Assembly: GCA_021163205.1 (NCBI GenBank)
Contig: JAGGXF010000038.1
Coordinates: forward strand, 1 to 39,073
DNA: 39,073 nt
From: Candidatus Aenigmatarchaeota archaeon
GTDB taxonomy: Archaea; Aenigmatarchaeota; Aenigmatarchaeia; GW2011-AR5; JAGGXF01
Direction: 5' to 3'
In this document: piece after piece, positions 17,916-27,252 of the stretch
How the letters are laid out: every line of letters begins with the position of its first letter
Numbering within the stretch: position 1 is the stretch's first letter
Position numbers and translations under genes: made by a program
Notes under the pieces: generated by a model
What the model was told of the DNA's origin: nothing
The model's input: only the letters and a program-made list of their open reading frames with translations
Databases searched by the model: none

Positions 17916-18167
17916 ATGTCAGGTTATGGAAACGAAGAAAATCTCAGCCCCGAAGAAAGGGATTTGGCTATGGCTCGCCAGAGTCTCATCGAAGAGCTGG
18001 AAGCAATAAACTGGTATCAGGAACGAATTGGCACAGCAACAAATGAGGAGCTCAAAAAGATACTGAAACACAACAGGGACGAGGAAAAGGAGCACACCGC
18101 TATGCTTATGGAATGGATAAGAAAGAATGACGAAACACAGGACAAGATGTTCAAAGAGCATGATTAA
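17916..18167 (+). CDS. Encapsulated-ferritin-like (EncFtn family) mini-ferritin
   Basis: LIEELEAINWYQERIGTATNEELKKILKHNRDEEKEHTAMLMEWIRKND. Confidence 0.75.
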   Translation: MSGYGNEENLSPEERDLAMARQSLIEELEAINWYQERIGTATNEELKKILKHNRDEEKEHTAMLMEWIRKNDETQDKMFKEHD

Positions 18168-18169
18168 GT

Positions 18170-18802
18170 GTGATGAATGTGATCGAGGACCTGAAAAAGG
18201 AGATAGAAAAACTCAAGAAATCTGATATTGCGGAGCTCGTAAAAAAGCGCCTCGTGGAGTTCAAGGATTTCAAGACCAAGCCATCGGAAGAGTGGTTTTC
18301 GGAGCTTTGCTTCTGCATACTTACCGCGAATTCTTCGGCAGCGCTTGGGATTAAGATACAGAACGCGATTGGGGCGCGCGGTTTTCTTAGCATGCCACAA
18401 AAAGAGCTGGAAAAGCGGCTCAAGGAGCTTGGTCATCGCTTTTATAATATAAGAGCCGAATTCATAGTTAGGGCGAGAAAGTACAAGAACATCAAGAATA
18501 TTATCTCTGGCTTTGATGGAAAAAAAGCAAGAGCGTGGCTCGTGAAAAACATAAAAGGCATTGGAATGAAAGAGGCAAGTCATTTCTTGCGGAACGTTGG
18601 TTATACTGATGTATCGATAATTGATAGACACATCTTGAGCATCCTTCGAAAGCATGAATTGATACCACAACAAGCGATGACACCGAAAAGGTATGAAGAA
18701 ATAGAAAAGCTCCTCGAAGAAATTTCAAGAGAAACACAAACTAATCTTGCCGAATTGGACTTGTATTTGTGGTATATGAAAACGGGAAATATTCTCAAGT
18801 AA
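18170..18802 (+). CDS. ogg: N-glycosylase/DNA lyase, Ogg2 type
   Basis: HhH region VKNIKGIGMKEASHFLRNVGYTDVSIIDRHIL. Confidence 0.9.
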   Translation: MMNVIEDLKKEIEKLKKSDIAELVKKRLVEFKDFKTKPSEEWFSELCFCILTANSSAALGIKIQNAIGARGFLSMPQKELEKRLKELGHRFYNIRAEFIVRARKYKNIKNIISGFDGKKARAWLVKNIKGIGMKEASHFLRNVGYTDVSIIDRHILSILRKHELIPQQAMTPKRYEEIEKLLEEISRETQTNLAELDLYLWYMKTGNILK

Positions 18803-18914
18803 AAAGGCTTTTATAAGCCCGAATAAAATTAGGAATTATAAAGCTGTCTTTTCAACATCAAGTGCCACCGCCAGAATCAAGAAACTATTACATTTCTATC
18901 ATTATTGACTCAAA

Positions 18915-19871
18915 TCACAATTTATCCAACACAGCCCTGATTATTAGTGGTAGTAGCACGGTCGCATCGCCCTCTACCGTGATGAATTTTGCCTGCTGAC
19001 TGACCTTGCCCCAGGAAACAGCCTCTCTCATGCGCGCACCGCTTAGCGACCCGTCCCACTCCGGTGCTGTGGTTATGTAAACAGCGTAGTCTAGTCCGTC
19101 TCTGAACTGGTTCCACCATATAGTATGATGCTTTGATATTCCACCACCTATTATGAGCGCACCCGTCTTTTTGGCCGTATATATTATGTCACTCATCTTC
19201 TGCTCATCTTTCATCAAATTTATATTAAAGTCTTTGTGTCCGTCCTGCCAAAAGAACCACATCTGCCAGCCCCAAGCACCGTCTGTAGGCCCTGGAATGA
19301 ATACAGGAATCTTGTTTTTCCATGCCCAATATGTTATCGAGTCTTCCTTTTTCTCTTCGTCTTCAAGCCTTTTTCCGAATTCCCAGACAAGCTCGTATGG
19401 CGCCAGATCTTTCTTGCCTTCTTCGTACAACTCTTTCATAATTTGCTGTATTTTTTTCTCCAGGATTTCCCCATAGCATTCATTCGGTATAAGAATGTTG
19501 CCTTCTCGGTTTATTCCATCCTGACGAAGCTTTTTGTCATCAAGCATAAACGAGCCATGATAATAATCCTTCCACACCCTTGCTAAGTCATGGTCCATCG
19601 TTCCACATGTAGTTACGACGGCATCAACAAGTTTTTTCTTCAGCAGGTCCTTAATCAATCCTCGTGTCCCTGTTGAAACAAGGCAAGCGGGGAAAGAAAA
19701 CATTTTTGTGCAATTTTTGTCCTTGAACATATCTGTTAGAATATCGCAGGCGATACCAACCTTCTTTGCGACAAAGCCACCTGATTCTTTCATCTGCTCT
19801 GCCATCTCAGAAGCAGATTTTGCTTTGTCAATATCCAAGTCCTTTATCGGCTTGAGATTTTCTCGCATCAT
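18915..19871 (-). CDS. dys: Deoxyhypusine synthase
   Basis: GTRGLIKDLLKKKLVDAVVTTCGTMDHDLAR; GGGISKHHTIWWNQFRDGLDYAVYITTA. Confidence 0.95.
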   Translation of the reverse strand: MMRENLKPIKDLDIDKAKSASEMAEQMKESGGFVAKKVGIACDILTDMFKDKNCTKMFSFPACLVSTGTRGLIKDLLKKKLVDAVVTTCGTMDHDLARVWKDYYHGSFMLDDKKLRQDGINREGNILIPNECYGEILEKKIQQIMKELYEEGKKDLAPYELVWEFGKRLEDEEKKEDSITYWAWKNKIPVFIPGPTDGAWGWQMWFFWQDGHKDFNINLMKDEQKMSDIIYTAKKTGALIIGGGISKHHTIWWNQFRDGLDYAVYITTAPEWDGSLSGARMREAVSWGKVSQQAKFITVEGDATVLLPLIIRAVLDKL

Positions 19872-19963
19872 GACTTATAACGCTTGTTGACTAAATTTAA
19901 AAAGTTTTGCTTTTACTCTGGTGTGCAGAATTATAAACTAAGATTGCGTTCGTCAAAAGGAAA

Positions 19964-20887
19964 TCATTGAAATTTTTTAGGTAGATTTCTTGCAAGCTTA
20001 TCCAAATCTTTAATCACCTTATTGGGCGTGTATGCCTTCAGTTTTGAAACAATCTTCGAATCGTACAACATCTTTTTATCTAGCGGTATGTCAACGCCAT
20101 TTATTGTTTTAGCGTCGGACATGTGCAGCGAAAACGGCGCGCGACATAACTTGCCAGAAGGCGTCTGAGATGGGTCTATGTTAATTATATTGTTTCTCTT
20201 GTCATGACCACCCACCACTCTTATGCCAGTATTTTTTAGTTTCTCCTGAACATCGAGAACCCATTTTTCTGTTAGCGTTTCTGGCGCTTCCCTGTTTTTT
20301 GAGAACTGAAAATATTTTTCATAAAACTTTTCTGGCTTTGGCTTGTCTAAAAATAGAAACACATGAAAAGACGATCCTGTCCAACAGACGAAAGGCTCTG
20401 AAACAGGCATACTTTTAATGTCCTCTTTCATGACTTCAACTAACGTTTTCGTTACGAACCAAGCATGCTCTGACGAGACCCCGGAACCCCTATCTATGTC
20501 AAAGAACAATCGCTCTATAGGACGATGTGGCTTTTCTCCGTTTGTCGCATAGAAAAAATCTGATAGCTTTCGCGGAACAAAATAGCGCCATATGAGTTCC
20601 TGCTTCTTCGTTAATTTCTCTTTAACATCTTTCAGATGTTTTTTCCGAAGCGAGAAAAAATCTTCTGTGATCGCGGAGAAATCTTCTATGAATAACGGCT
20701 CGTCTTTTGAACCTCTTTTAATAAAAAAAGGCATACCCTTCGGCAACCAGATTTTTGATGCAATTTCCTTGCCTTGCAGAAACTTTTTCAACTTTTGTGC
20801 AACCACCGAATAATATAACAAAACGTCTGTTTCTCCAAATGGTTTGATAACGTCTTTCGACGACCTGGCCAAAGAAAGCAAAGACAT
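19964..20887 (-). CDS. Archaeo-eukaryotic primase (AEP)-like protein
   Basis: RLFFDIDRG (DxD), CWTGSSFHVFLFL (sxH), PSQTPSGKLCRAPFSLH. Confidence 0.75.
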   Translation of the reverse strand: MSLLSLARSSKDVIKPFGETDVLLYYSVVAQKLKKFLQGKEIASKIWLPKGMPFFIKRGSKDEPLFIEDFSAITEDFFSLRKKHLKDVKEKLTKKQELIWRYFVPRKLSDFFYATNGEKPHRPIERLFFDIDRGSGVSSEHAWFVTKTLVEVMKEDIKSMPVSEPFVCWTGSSFHVFLFLDKPKPEKFYEKYFQFSKNREAPETLTEKWVLDVQEKLKNTGIRVVGGHDKRNNIINIDPSQTPSGKLCRAPFSLHMSDAKTINGVDIPLDKKMLYDSKIVSKLKAYTPNKVIKDLDKLARNLPKKFQ

Positions 20888-20949
20888 AAATATACTTTAT
20901 GTCAAATAAAGTTTAAAAGTTGTCTGAACGATAGCGACAGGGGACACCA

Positions 20950-21585
20950 ATGAAAGACGAAAAAATAAAATGCATAATATTTGATATGGACGGCACACTT
21001 GTTGATTCCATGAATGTTTTGGTGAAAGCAGCAATAAGAGCAGTAAAAAAATATCTGAATCTTCCTGATGAGAAAATTGAGCAGGTTTACAGAGAAACAA
21101 CAGGCATGCCATTCTCGAAGCAGGTAACATTTCTAACAAAAGATGAAGAGGTGTGTAAAAAGATAACAGAAGAATTTAAAAAAGAAAAAAACAAGATATT
21201 CTTTGAGTGTCCACTTTTCGAAGACGCGGAAGAGGTAATAAAATACCTCAGAGATAATGAATATCTTATTTGTCTTTCTTCTGGCGCTTTACAGGAAAGT
21301 GTTGACAAATATCTGCAAAGACATCCCCTACAGCTGGATTTAGCTCTTGGTTTCAGGCCACCAAGCTTCAACAAGCTTTTGCATATGGACTTTATTATGA
21401 AAAAATTTGAACTCTCCAATGAAGAGCTTGCCTTTGTCGGAGATTCTCCGGCTGACATGAGATATGCGAATCATAAAGGTGTTCTAGCAATAGGTAAAAT
21501 CGGCACAGTTGATGCGGAAATGCTGAAGAGTGCTGGCGCAGGTATGATAATCAAGGACCTGAAAGAACTCGTGAATATATTTTAA
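20950..21585 (+). CDS. HAD-superfamily phosphatase
   Basis: IIFDMDGTLVDSMN...LSSGAL...FVGDSPADMRYA. Confidence 0.9.
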   Translation: MKDEKIKCIIFDMDGTLVDSMNVLVKAAIRAVKKYLNLPDEKIEQVYRETTGMPFSKQVTFLTKDEEVCKKITEEFKKEKNKIFFECPLFEDAEEVIKYLRDNEYLICLSSGALQESVDKYLQRHPLQLDLALGFRPPSFNKLLHMDFIMKKFELSNEELAFVGDSPADMRYANHKGVLAIGKIGTVDAEMLKSAGAGMIIKDLKELVNIF

Positions 21586-21608
21586 TATACTTATCATAAA
21601 TTAATTCT

Positions 21609-22118
21609 ATGCCCGAAGAAAAAATTACACTCGATAAGAAAACATTCCGAGCACTTTCTGTTGACACGCGCGTGAAAATAGTCAAGAGCCTCCTTGCGCG
21701 CAGAAAAACTTTATCAGAGCTTAAAGACGAATTGGGAATGAGCCCATCGACCGTAAAAGAACATATCGACACCCTTATCAATGCGGGGCTCGTCAAAAGA
21801 ATAGACGACAAGCATAAGTGGAAATACTATGAAATAACCAAGAAAGGTGAAAAGATTGTTGGTTCGAAAGAAACAAAGGTTTGGATAATTCTTGCTTTTG
21901 CTGCTATTGCTGCTGTCGGGCTGGTTTATAATCTACTAATGACCACGAGTAGCGTTGCGCGCATCGCACGCACAGCTGAAGAGGTGCGAGGCATCAGTGG
22001 CACGCTCGGAGCTGAAACGACTGCAGGATCGCAATGGCCGTGCATAATCCTTATTGTCGCCTTGATTATCGCTTTAGTCGCTGCGGCAGTCTATTTATAC
22101 CACAAAAGAAGGGGATAG
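21609..22118 (+). CDS. ArsR-like winged-helix protein with two C-terminal TM segments
   Basis: ALSVDTRVKIVKSLLARRKTLSELKDELGMSPSTVKEHIDTLINAGLVKRID plus hydrophobic segments. Confidence 0.8.
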   Translation: MPEEKITLDKKTFRALSVDTRVKIVKSLLARRKTLSELKDELGMSPSTVKEHIDTLINAGLVKRIDDKHKWKYYEITKKGEKIVGSKETKVWIILAFAAIAAVGLVYNLLMTTSSVARIARTAEEVRGISGTLGAETTAGSQWPCIILIVALIIALVAAAVYLYHKRRG

Positions 22119-22124
22119 AACATT

Positions 22125-22580
22125 ATGGACTGGCTTCATCTTACATTGCTTACTATCATGCCTGGATTGGAACTGCGAGCAGCAATACCTTATGCGCTCT
22201 TCAATGGCGATGGAATCGCAGGCATTTTATTTGTCTTGCTGCTCAATGTATTGATATTCTTTCCGGTGTGGGTTGGTCTGCTTCTCCTCTATAGGTTCGC
22301 AGAGAATTGGTGGATTGTCAAGAACGTTGTAAACAAAATCAGAGAGCGCGGGGAACCGTATGTCAAGAAATACGGTATACCTGGCATAGCCATATTCGTT
22401 GCAATACCGCTGCCGGGTAGCGGCGTTTATTCTGGTGCATTACTTGCCTGGCTTCTTGGACTAGAATGGAAGAAATCCTTTGTTGCGTGCGCGGTCGGAG
22501 TTATTTTTGCTGCTATCGCTGTATATCTAATAAGCACGGGGACACTCAGCGCTTTGAAGATATTATCTTTTAGTACTTGA
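22125..22580 (+). CDS. Putative small multidrug export protein (PF06695-like)
   Basis: LELRAAIPYALFNGDGIAG...IAIFVAIPLPGSGVYSGALLAWLLGLEWKKSF. Confidence 0.8.
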   Translation: MDWLHLTLLTIMPGLELRAAIPYALFNGDGIAGILFVLLLNVLIFFPVWVGLLLLYRFAENWWIVKNVVNKIRERGEPYVKKYGIPGIAIFVAIPLPGSGVYSGALLAWLLGLEWKKSFVACAVGVIFAAIAVYLISTGTLSALKILSFST

Positions 22581-22689
22581 AAATTTTTTTCAAGGCATTA
22601 TAGTAGTGTTCCCAGTCATTTTTTGTGGTATTTTCAGCTCCCTTCCTTTGTATTGCTCCTATCGCTTCTCCAAGTTCATCCAGTATCAT
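22570..22689 (-). CDS. Small hypothetical protein, 39 aa (MILDELGEAIGAIQRKGAENTTKNDWEHYYNALKKIFKY), downstream of thrS
   Basis: GGTGATG SD before ATG; downstream of thrS on the same strand. Confidence 0.5.
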   Translation of the reverse strand: MILDELGEAIGAIQRKGAENTTKNDWEHYYNALKKIFKY

Positions 22690-22694
22690 TCACA

Positions 22695-24593
22695 TCACCC
22701 GTAGAACACCGGTCGCTTGGTCAGAAGTCTTGGAAGCGGTAACGGCCTATATGGTTTATCTTTCGTTTCTTGGGTAATGAGTTTTACTAGGTCATCTGGT
22801 TTCATATTTTCAACTTTCCCAGATTCTCTAAAGCGCACAGCCAACTTGCCGCTCTTCTGCTCCTTCTCACCTACCACAACAATAAAAGGAACCCATTCGA
22901 GTTCAGCGTCTCTTATTTTCTTTTGTATCGACTCTGTTCGGTCGTCTATGTCAACACGTATCTTCTTATTTTCTATTTTATCTGCTATTTGTTTGCAGAG
23001 TTCGTTGAACTTGTCCGATACCGGGCAAAGCCGGACTTGCGTTGGTGACAACCACAACGGCAGCATAGGATTCTTTCCTTGCTTTTGCTCCATATAAGCC
23101 TTCTCAAGCAATGCGTACATAACCCTTTCGACAGCGCCGCTGGGCGAAAGATGGAGAATGATTGGATGTTTCTGCTTGTTATCCGCATCTGTGAACTTTA
23201 GGTCATATGTCTTACCATTCTCGACATCTATTTGGTCTGTTGTTAAACACGAAGCTTTGTCCAGCGCGTCAACAAAGTTCCATTCATGCTTTAAGACAAA
23301 ATAAAAAAACTGCTTGTCCCACATTTCTATAAGAGCTGGTTTGCCCCACTTTTTCACGAGACCAATCACATAATCTTTGTTATCGTTCCAGAAATCTTTG
23401 ACAACGCGAATAGCGAACTCAAAGTCATCGCGATCAAGTCCGACACCTTTCTGTATTTCATCTGCCAGGTCAAACCTGACAAGCATCTCCTCCTTTGCCT
23501 GTGCAATGTCTTTGCAAAGGGCATGACAATCAGGCATGGTAAATGCCCTTAATCTGCGCAAACCAGCAAGCTCACCGCGCTTTTCAACTCTGAAGCTATA
23601 TCTCGTAAGTTCATATATTCTCAATGGAAGATTTCTATATGAAATGGTTGCATCGTGTGCCATAAGGAACTGGCCAAAGCATGCCGCAAAACGCAGAAAA
23701 ACTTTTTTGTTGGGTGTTTCAATGATATATTGTCGCGCAGGAAACCGGTTCAGGTATTTCTTGAGTGACGGGTGTTCAAAATCATACATTATTGGCGATT
23801 CAACCTCCATTGCCCCGTATTCGAGAACTTTTTGCGTGACCCACTCTTCAATAAGAGCCTTAATCATTCTGCCCTTGGGATAATATCTTAGATTTCCTGG
23901 GTCGCTGCCGGGTTCATAGTCAACAAGCTCCAACTTCTTCATGAGTTTTATGTGTGGTGGCTCTTGCTTAACAAGCCTGCTTTTCTGCATCTCATACCTT
24001 GCAAACTTCTCGAGTTTTTTATGCTTTGAAAAATCAAAACCAACGATTTTTCCGTTCTTGATGCTTATTTTATTCATTCTGCCGCCCGGCTCGAGGATAA
24101 ACCACTCTGACTTGAGTGTCTCTTCTTTTTTGAGAGCTTCTGACAGTTGTTCTTTCGGTCCCCCTATTTTTATTTTTCTGCTCAGTTCTGACAAAGGATG
24201 TCCCTTACAACTGATGGTGAAAGATTTGTACCAGCCGAACGGACTCCTGTAAACCTCATATTCTGTACCAAGACTGGCTTCCATCTCTTTCAAAACCTTC
24301 AAAGACGCATCTGCCGAGGCAGGTTCAGAAGAAAGATGAACCCACGGATATATCACGAGCTTTTTTGCCTTTACCTGCTTTGCAACATCTTGTATCTCTT
24401 TTACAGCATCTGCCACAGCCTGTGCCGGACTGTCCTCATCAGAGCGTTCGACAGCTGTAAAAACAACGAGACAATCCTCAACGCGTTTTTTCTCCTTTAA
24501 AACCTCTTCTGCTGACTTTATTGCCTTCTCCTTTGGCTCATATTCAAGAAAATCAGAATGCACCAATAATAACTTCATTTTCAAAACCTCCAT
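22695..24593 (-). CDS. thrS: Threonyl-tRNA synthetase
   Basis: Archaeal N-terminal editing domain plus class II core; likely start MKLLLVHSDF at 24578. Confidence 0.97.
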   Translation of the reverse strand: MEVLKMKLLLVHSDFLEYEPKEKAIKSAEEVLKEKKRVEDCLVVFTAVERSDEDSPAQAVADAVKEIQDVAKQVKAKKLVIYPWVHLSSEPASADASLKVLKEMEASLGTEYEVYRSPFGWYKSFTISCKGHPLSELSRKIKIGGPKEQLSEALKKEETLKSEWFILEPGGRMNKISIKNGKIVGFDFSKHKKLEKFARYEMQKSRLVKQEPPHIKLMKKLELVDYEPGSDPGNLRYYPKGRMIKALIEEWVTQKVLEYGAMEVESPIMYDFEHPSLKKYLNRFPARQYIIETPNKKVFLRFAACFGQFLMAHDATISYRNLPLRIYELTRYSFRVEKRGELAGLRRLRAFTMPDCHALCKDIAQAKEEMLVRFDLADEIQKGVGLDRDDFEFAIRVVKDFWNDNKDYVIGLVKKWGKPALIEMWDKQFFYFVLKHEWNFVDALDKASCLTTDQIDVENGKTYDLKFTDADNKQKHPIILHLSPSGAVERVMYALLEKAYMEQKQGKNPMLPLWLSPTQVRLCPVSDKFNELCKQIADKIENKKIRVDIDDRTESIQKKIRDAELEWVPFIVVVGEKEQKSGKLAVRFRESGKVENMKPDDLVKLITQETKDKPYRPLPLPRLLTKRPVFYG

Positions 24594-24815
24594 TAAACAT
24601 TCCTGAACTGGCTATACGCCTACTTATAGATGCAGGGCATTTATATTTATTTTTTAAGAAACGATAGAAGCAGACATAACTAGAAATTACTGACTCACTA
24701 TTTTGCTTTTGCGAATGTTTGTTGTTCACCGGCCATCTGACCCTCACCTTGTGCATATCTATTTGACAGGAAATTTATTTAAATATAATTAATTTCATTA
24801 AATATTCATCCCAAT

Positions 24816-24908
24816 AGCCCCGTAGTCTAGCGGCCAAGGATGTGGGTCTTTGGAACCCAAGACGCAGGTTCAAATGAGCTGAAGGTTCTGAAAATCCTGC
24901 CGGGGCTA
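24816..24908 (+). tRNA. tRNA-Gln(UUG) with 20-nt T-loop intron (24875-24894, position 59/60)
   Basis: Acceptor AGCCCCG/CGGGGCT, anticodon arm GGGT-CTTTGGA-ACCC, T arm GCAGG-TTCAAA|intron|T-CCTGC; mature 73 nt. Confidence 0.9.
24875..24894 (+). other. tRNA-Gln T-loop intron with strict BHB
   Basis: Outer GCAGG:CCTGC, central TTCA:TGAA, bulges AA^T and AA^T, inner GAGC:GTTC, loop TGAAG. Confidence 0.88.
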
Positions 24909-24948
24909 TGCTTTTAATTTTCTTAAACCTGCACGACAAAATAAAATC

Positions 24949-25983
24949 ATGTCATATGAAAAAGTGGCTGAAGTAATTCTGAAAAAATATTTCCACATCA
25001 AGCAGGGAGAAAGGCTTTTTGTCATAACTGACACGGCTCGTGGCTTCACAGGGAAAGTCAGCCACAGCGTCTTCGACTGCGCGAATTCTGAGAACATCGA
25101 TTCTGAACTTATAAGACAGCGCGCTATAGATTCTGGCCCATGTGACGAAAAAGTCAAGAAGGTGTTTGAGGAACTTAAAAAAGGGGACTGCGTCTTTATA
25201 TGTCTGAACCATAAGCTCGGTAGTCTTTACCCATTCTTCGAGAAGGGCCTGCGTTCATTCATCAGACAGAAAGGTGCAAGATTTGCGTCAATGACCGGCC
25301 TGCTCAGCCTCAAAAAAGAACGAGAACATGATCTGGTTAATATGCTATTATTTGACACAGAACAAATGAGAAAAGCGGGCAACGCGCTGAAAGAACTGCT
25401 TTCCAGCGGGAATGACTTCGAGATAAAAGGCATTGACGGAACGAGAATATCTTGCTCAATATCCAATCGCAGGGCATGGTTCAACTCTGGCAAGTTTGAC
25501 AAACCAGGCACAGGAGGAAACCTGCCGGCAGGTGATGTGATGATATTCCCTGTCGAGGACAGCGTAAACGGAAAGGCTGTCATAGATATAAGTGTAAAAA
25601 TAGGGCCGGAAACTGTCGGCATCAAAAAAATCGTTATGAAAATAGAAAATGGCGTTATAAAAGACATATCAGGAGACAGTGATATAGTCGAAAAGATGCA
25701 AGAAGATTTAGACCATTTTGCTATGATAAACGAAAGGAGTGGAATGAAACCAGACGCAATAAGAACCATTGCAGAGTTTGGTATCGGTCTTGTTCCCGGA
25801 AGAACAATAGGTATTAACATAACTGATGAAAAACTGCTTGGCGTTGCTCATGTAGCCAATGGAAATAATTTTGGCCGGGGCGGCCGAAACAAGTGTCGTG
25901 GCCATAGGGAGCATCTATTCTGGCTTGAATGGTTTAGAATTGACGACAAGAAAGTAACGCCAAAAGCCATCTATAATCTATAA
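24949..25983 (+). CDS. M29-like aminopeptidase
   Basis: Resembles thermophilic aminopeptidase family: NLPAGDVMIFPVEDSVNGKAVID...IAEFGIGLVPG. Confidence 0.75.
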   Translation: MSYEKVAEVILKKYFHIKQGERLFVITDTARGFTGKVSHSVFDCANSENIDSELIRQRAIDSGPCDEKVKKVFEELKKGDCVFICLNHKLGSLYPFFEKGLRSFIRQKGARFASMTGLLSLKKEREHDLVNMLLFDTEQMRKAGNALKELLSSGNDFEIKGIDGTRISCSISNRRAWFNSGKFDKPGTGGNLPAGDVMIFPVEDSVNGKAVIDISVKIGPETVGIKKIVMKIENGVIKDISGDSDIVEKMQEDLDHFAMINERSGMKPDAIRTIAEFGIGLVPGRTIGINITDEKLLGVAHVANGNNFGRGGRNKCRGHREHLFWLEWFRIDDKKVTPKAIYNL

Positions 25984-26036
25984 CTCGTGAAATTATTTTA
26001 AATCTGTTTCTTTTAAATTCGTTTCTAATAATTTAA

Positions 26037-26462
26037 ATGGGGATTGGTATGGAACAGGCAATAATCTTTGCATTGATATCAACCGTGGTGTTTGGTATAA
26101 CCGCGATAATATACAAACTCATTAAGGTTGACCCCTATCTTCTCGTTTTTACAGTCTATTTGTTCAGTACCATAATAACTGGTATATTTTTAGTACTCAG
26201 AGGGCAGATATCCTCTATTATGCAAATATCAACCCAAAATGTTATTCTTCTAATAACCGTGTCTCTACTGGCAATCGTTGGGATGACATCCTTTATACTC
26301 GCGATACAATCTGGAAAGGTGGCAGTAGTGACGCCGATAAGAAACATGAGCTTGATTGTAACTGTAATAATAGCTGTCTTGTTTCTTGGTGAACAATTAA
26401 CAATCATGAAGATGTTGGGCGTGGCACTCGGTGCCATAGCACTGGTACTGCTTTCGGTATGA
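26037..26462 (+). CDS. EamA/DMT-type small transporter
   Basis: Four TM helices; VVTPIRNMSLIVTVIIAVLFLGEQLTIMKMLGVALGAIALVLLS. Confidence 0.85.
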   Translation: MGIGMEQAIIFALISTVVFGITAIIYKLIKVDPYLLVFTVYLFSTIITGIFLVLRGQISSIMQISTQNVILLITVSLLAIVGMTSFILAIQSGKVAVVTPIRNMSLIVTVIIAVLFLGEQLTIMKMLGVALGAIALVLLSV

Positions 26463-26474
26463 TAGGTGTAATAA

Positions 26475-26987
26475 ATGATAATAGTTCTTCGACTGGGGCA
26501 TCGTCCCGGAAGAGATGCGCGGTTGAGCACGCATGTGGGCTTGGCAGCTCGGGCGCTCGGCGCTGATGCTGTAATAATGAGCGGCGAACACGACGAGAAT
26601 ATCATTGAAAGTATAAAAAAAGTTACGAAAGAGTGGGGCGGTCATTTTCAAGTTAGTTATGAAAAGAACTGGCGAAACGTGATTAAGAATTTTCACGGCG
26701 TTTGCGTTCATCTGACGATGTATGGCTTGCCTATTCAAGAAAAGATAGATGAAATCCGAAAGAACAAAGACATTCTCATTGTCGTTGGCGGCGAAAAGGT
26801 TCCAGCCGAGGTTTATCAGCTCGCTGACTATAATATTTCCGTGACAAATCAGCCACACTCAGAGGTTGCGGCATTGGCTATCTTCCTTCACGAATACTTC
26901 AGAGGGAAAGAGCTTGATAGGGAATTCAAAGGCGGAAAAATAAGAATCATACCACAGGCGCGCGGTAAGAAAACAGATGAGGGATAA
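26475..26987 (+). CDS. trm56: tRNA (cytidine-56-2'-O)-methyltransferase Trm56
   Basis: [28 protein letters not shown]...[36 protein letters not shown]. Confidence 0.95.
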   Translation: MIIVLRLGHRPGRDARLSTHVGLAARALGADAVIMSGEHDENIIESIKKVTKEWGGHFQVSYEKNWRNVIKNFHGVCVHLTMYGLPIQEKIDEIRKNKDILIVVGGEKVPAEVYQLADYNISVTNQPHSEVAALAIFLHEYFRGKELDREFKGGKIRIIPQARGKKTDEG

Positions 26988-26996
26988 AAATGAAAA

Positions 26997-27203
26997 TCAG
27001 TCAGTAAAATTCTTTCTAGTAAAAAGAACGGCATAAGGAGCAATGAATTTGTATCTAAAATTCTTCAAAACACTATTTTTGTAATCGGTAAACTTCTTTG
27101 ATTCTTTTTCTTTTAATTCATATAGTTTATCAATAACTTTACCGCTTACTACAAGACTACTTATTCCATAGATAACAAAAGCTTTGGCGATTTCTGAATA
27201 CAT
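26997..27203 (-). CDS. Hypothetical small protein
   Basis: 68-aa ORF, hydrophobic N-terminus; no family recognised. Confidence 0.45.
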   Translation of the reverse strand: MYSEIAKAFVIYGISSLVVSGKVIDKLYELKEKESKKFTDYKNSVLKNFRYKFIAPYAVLFTRKNFTD

Positions 27204-27252
27204 AATTATAATGTCTAGGAAATATATTTAACCTTTTCTAAGTAGTAAAAAA

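Noticed and set aside
22717-23097. Plus-strand ORFs across the thrS region (also 23536..23883, 23941..24252)
   Set aside because: Shadow frames of the confidently identified thrS gene on the minus strand
24553-24756. 67-aa minus-strand ORF upstream of thrS
   Set aside because: Overlaps the thrS 5' end and promoter region; no domain pattern
25227-25820. 197-aa minus-strand ORF
   Set aside because: Antisense to the M29-like aminopeptidase; Ser/Ile/Pro-rich shadow frame
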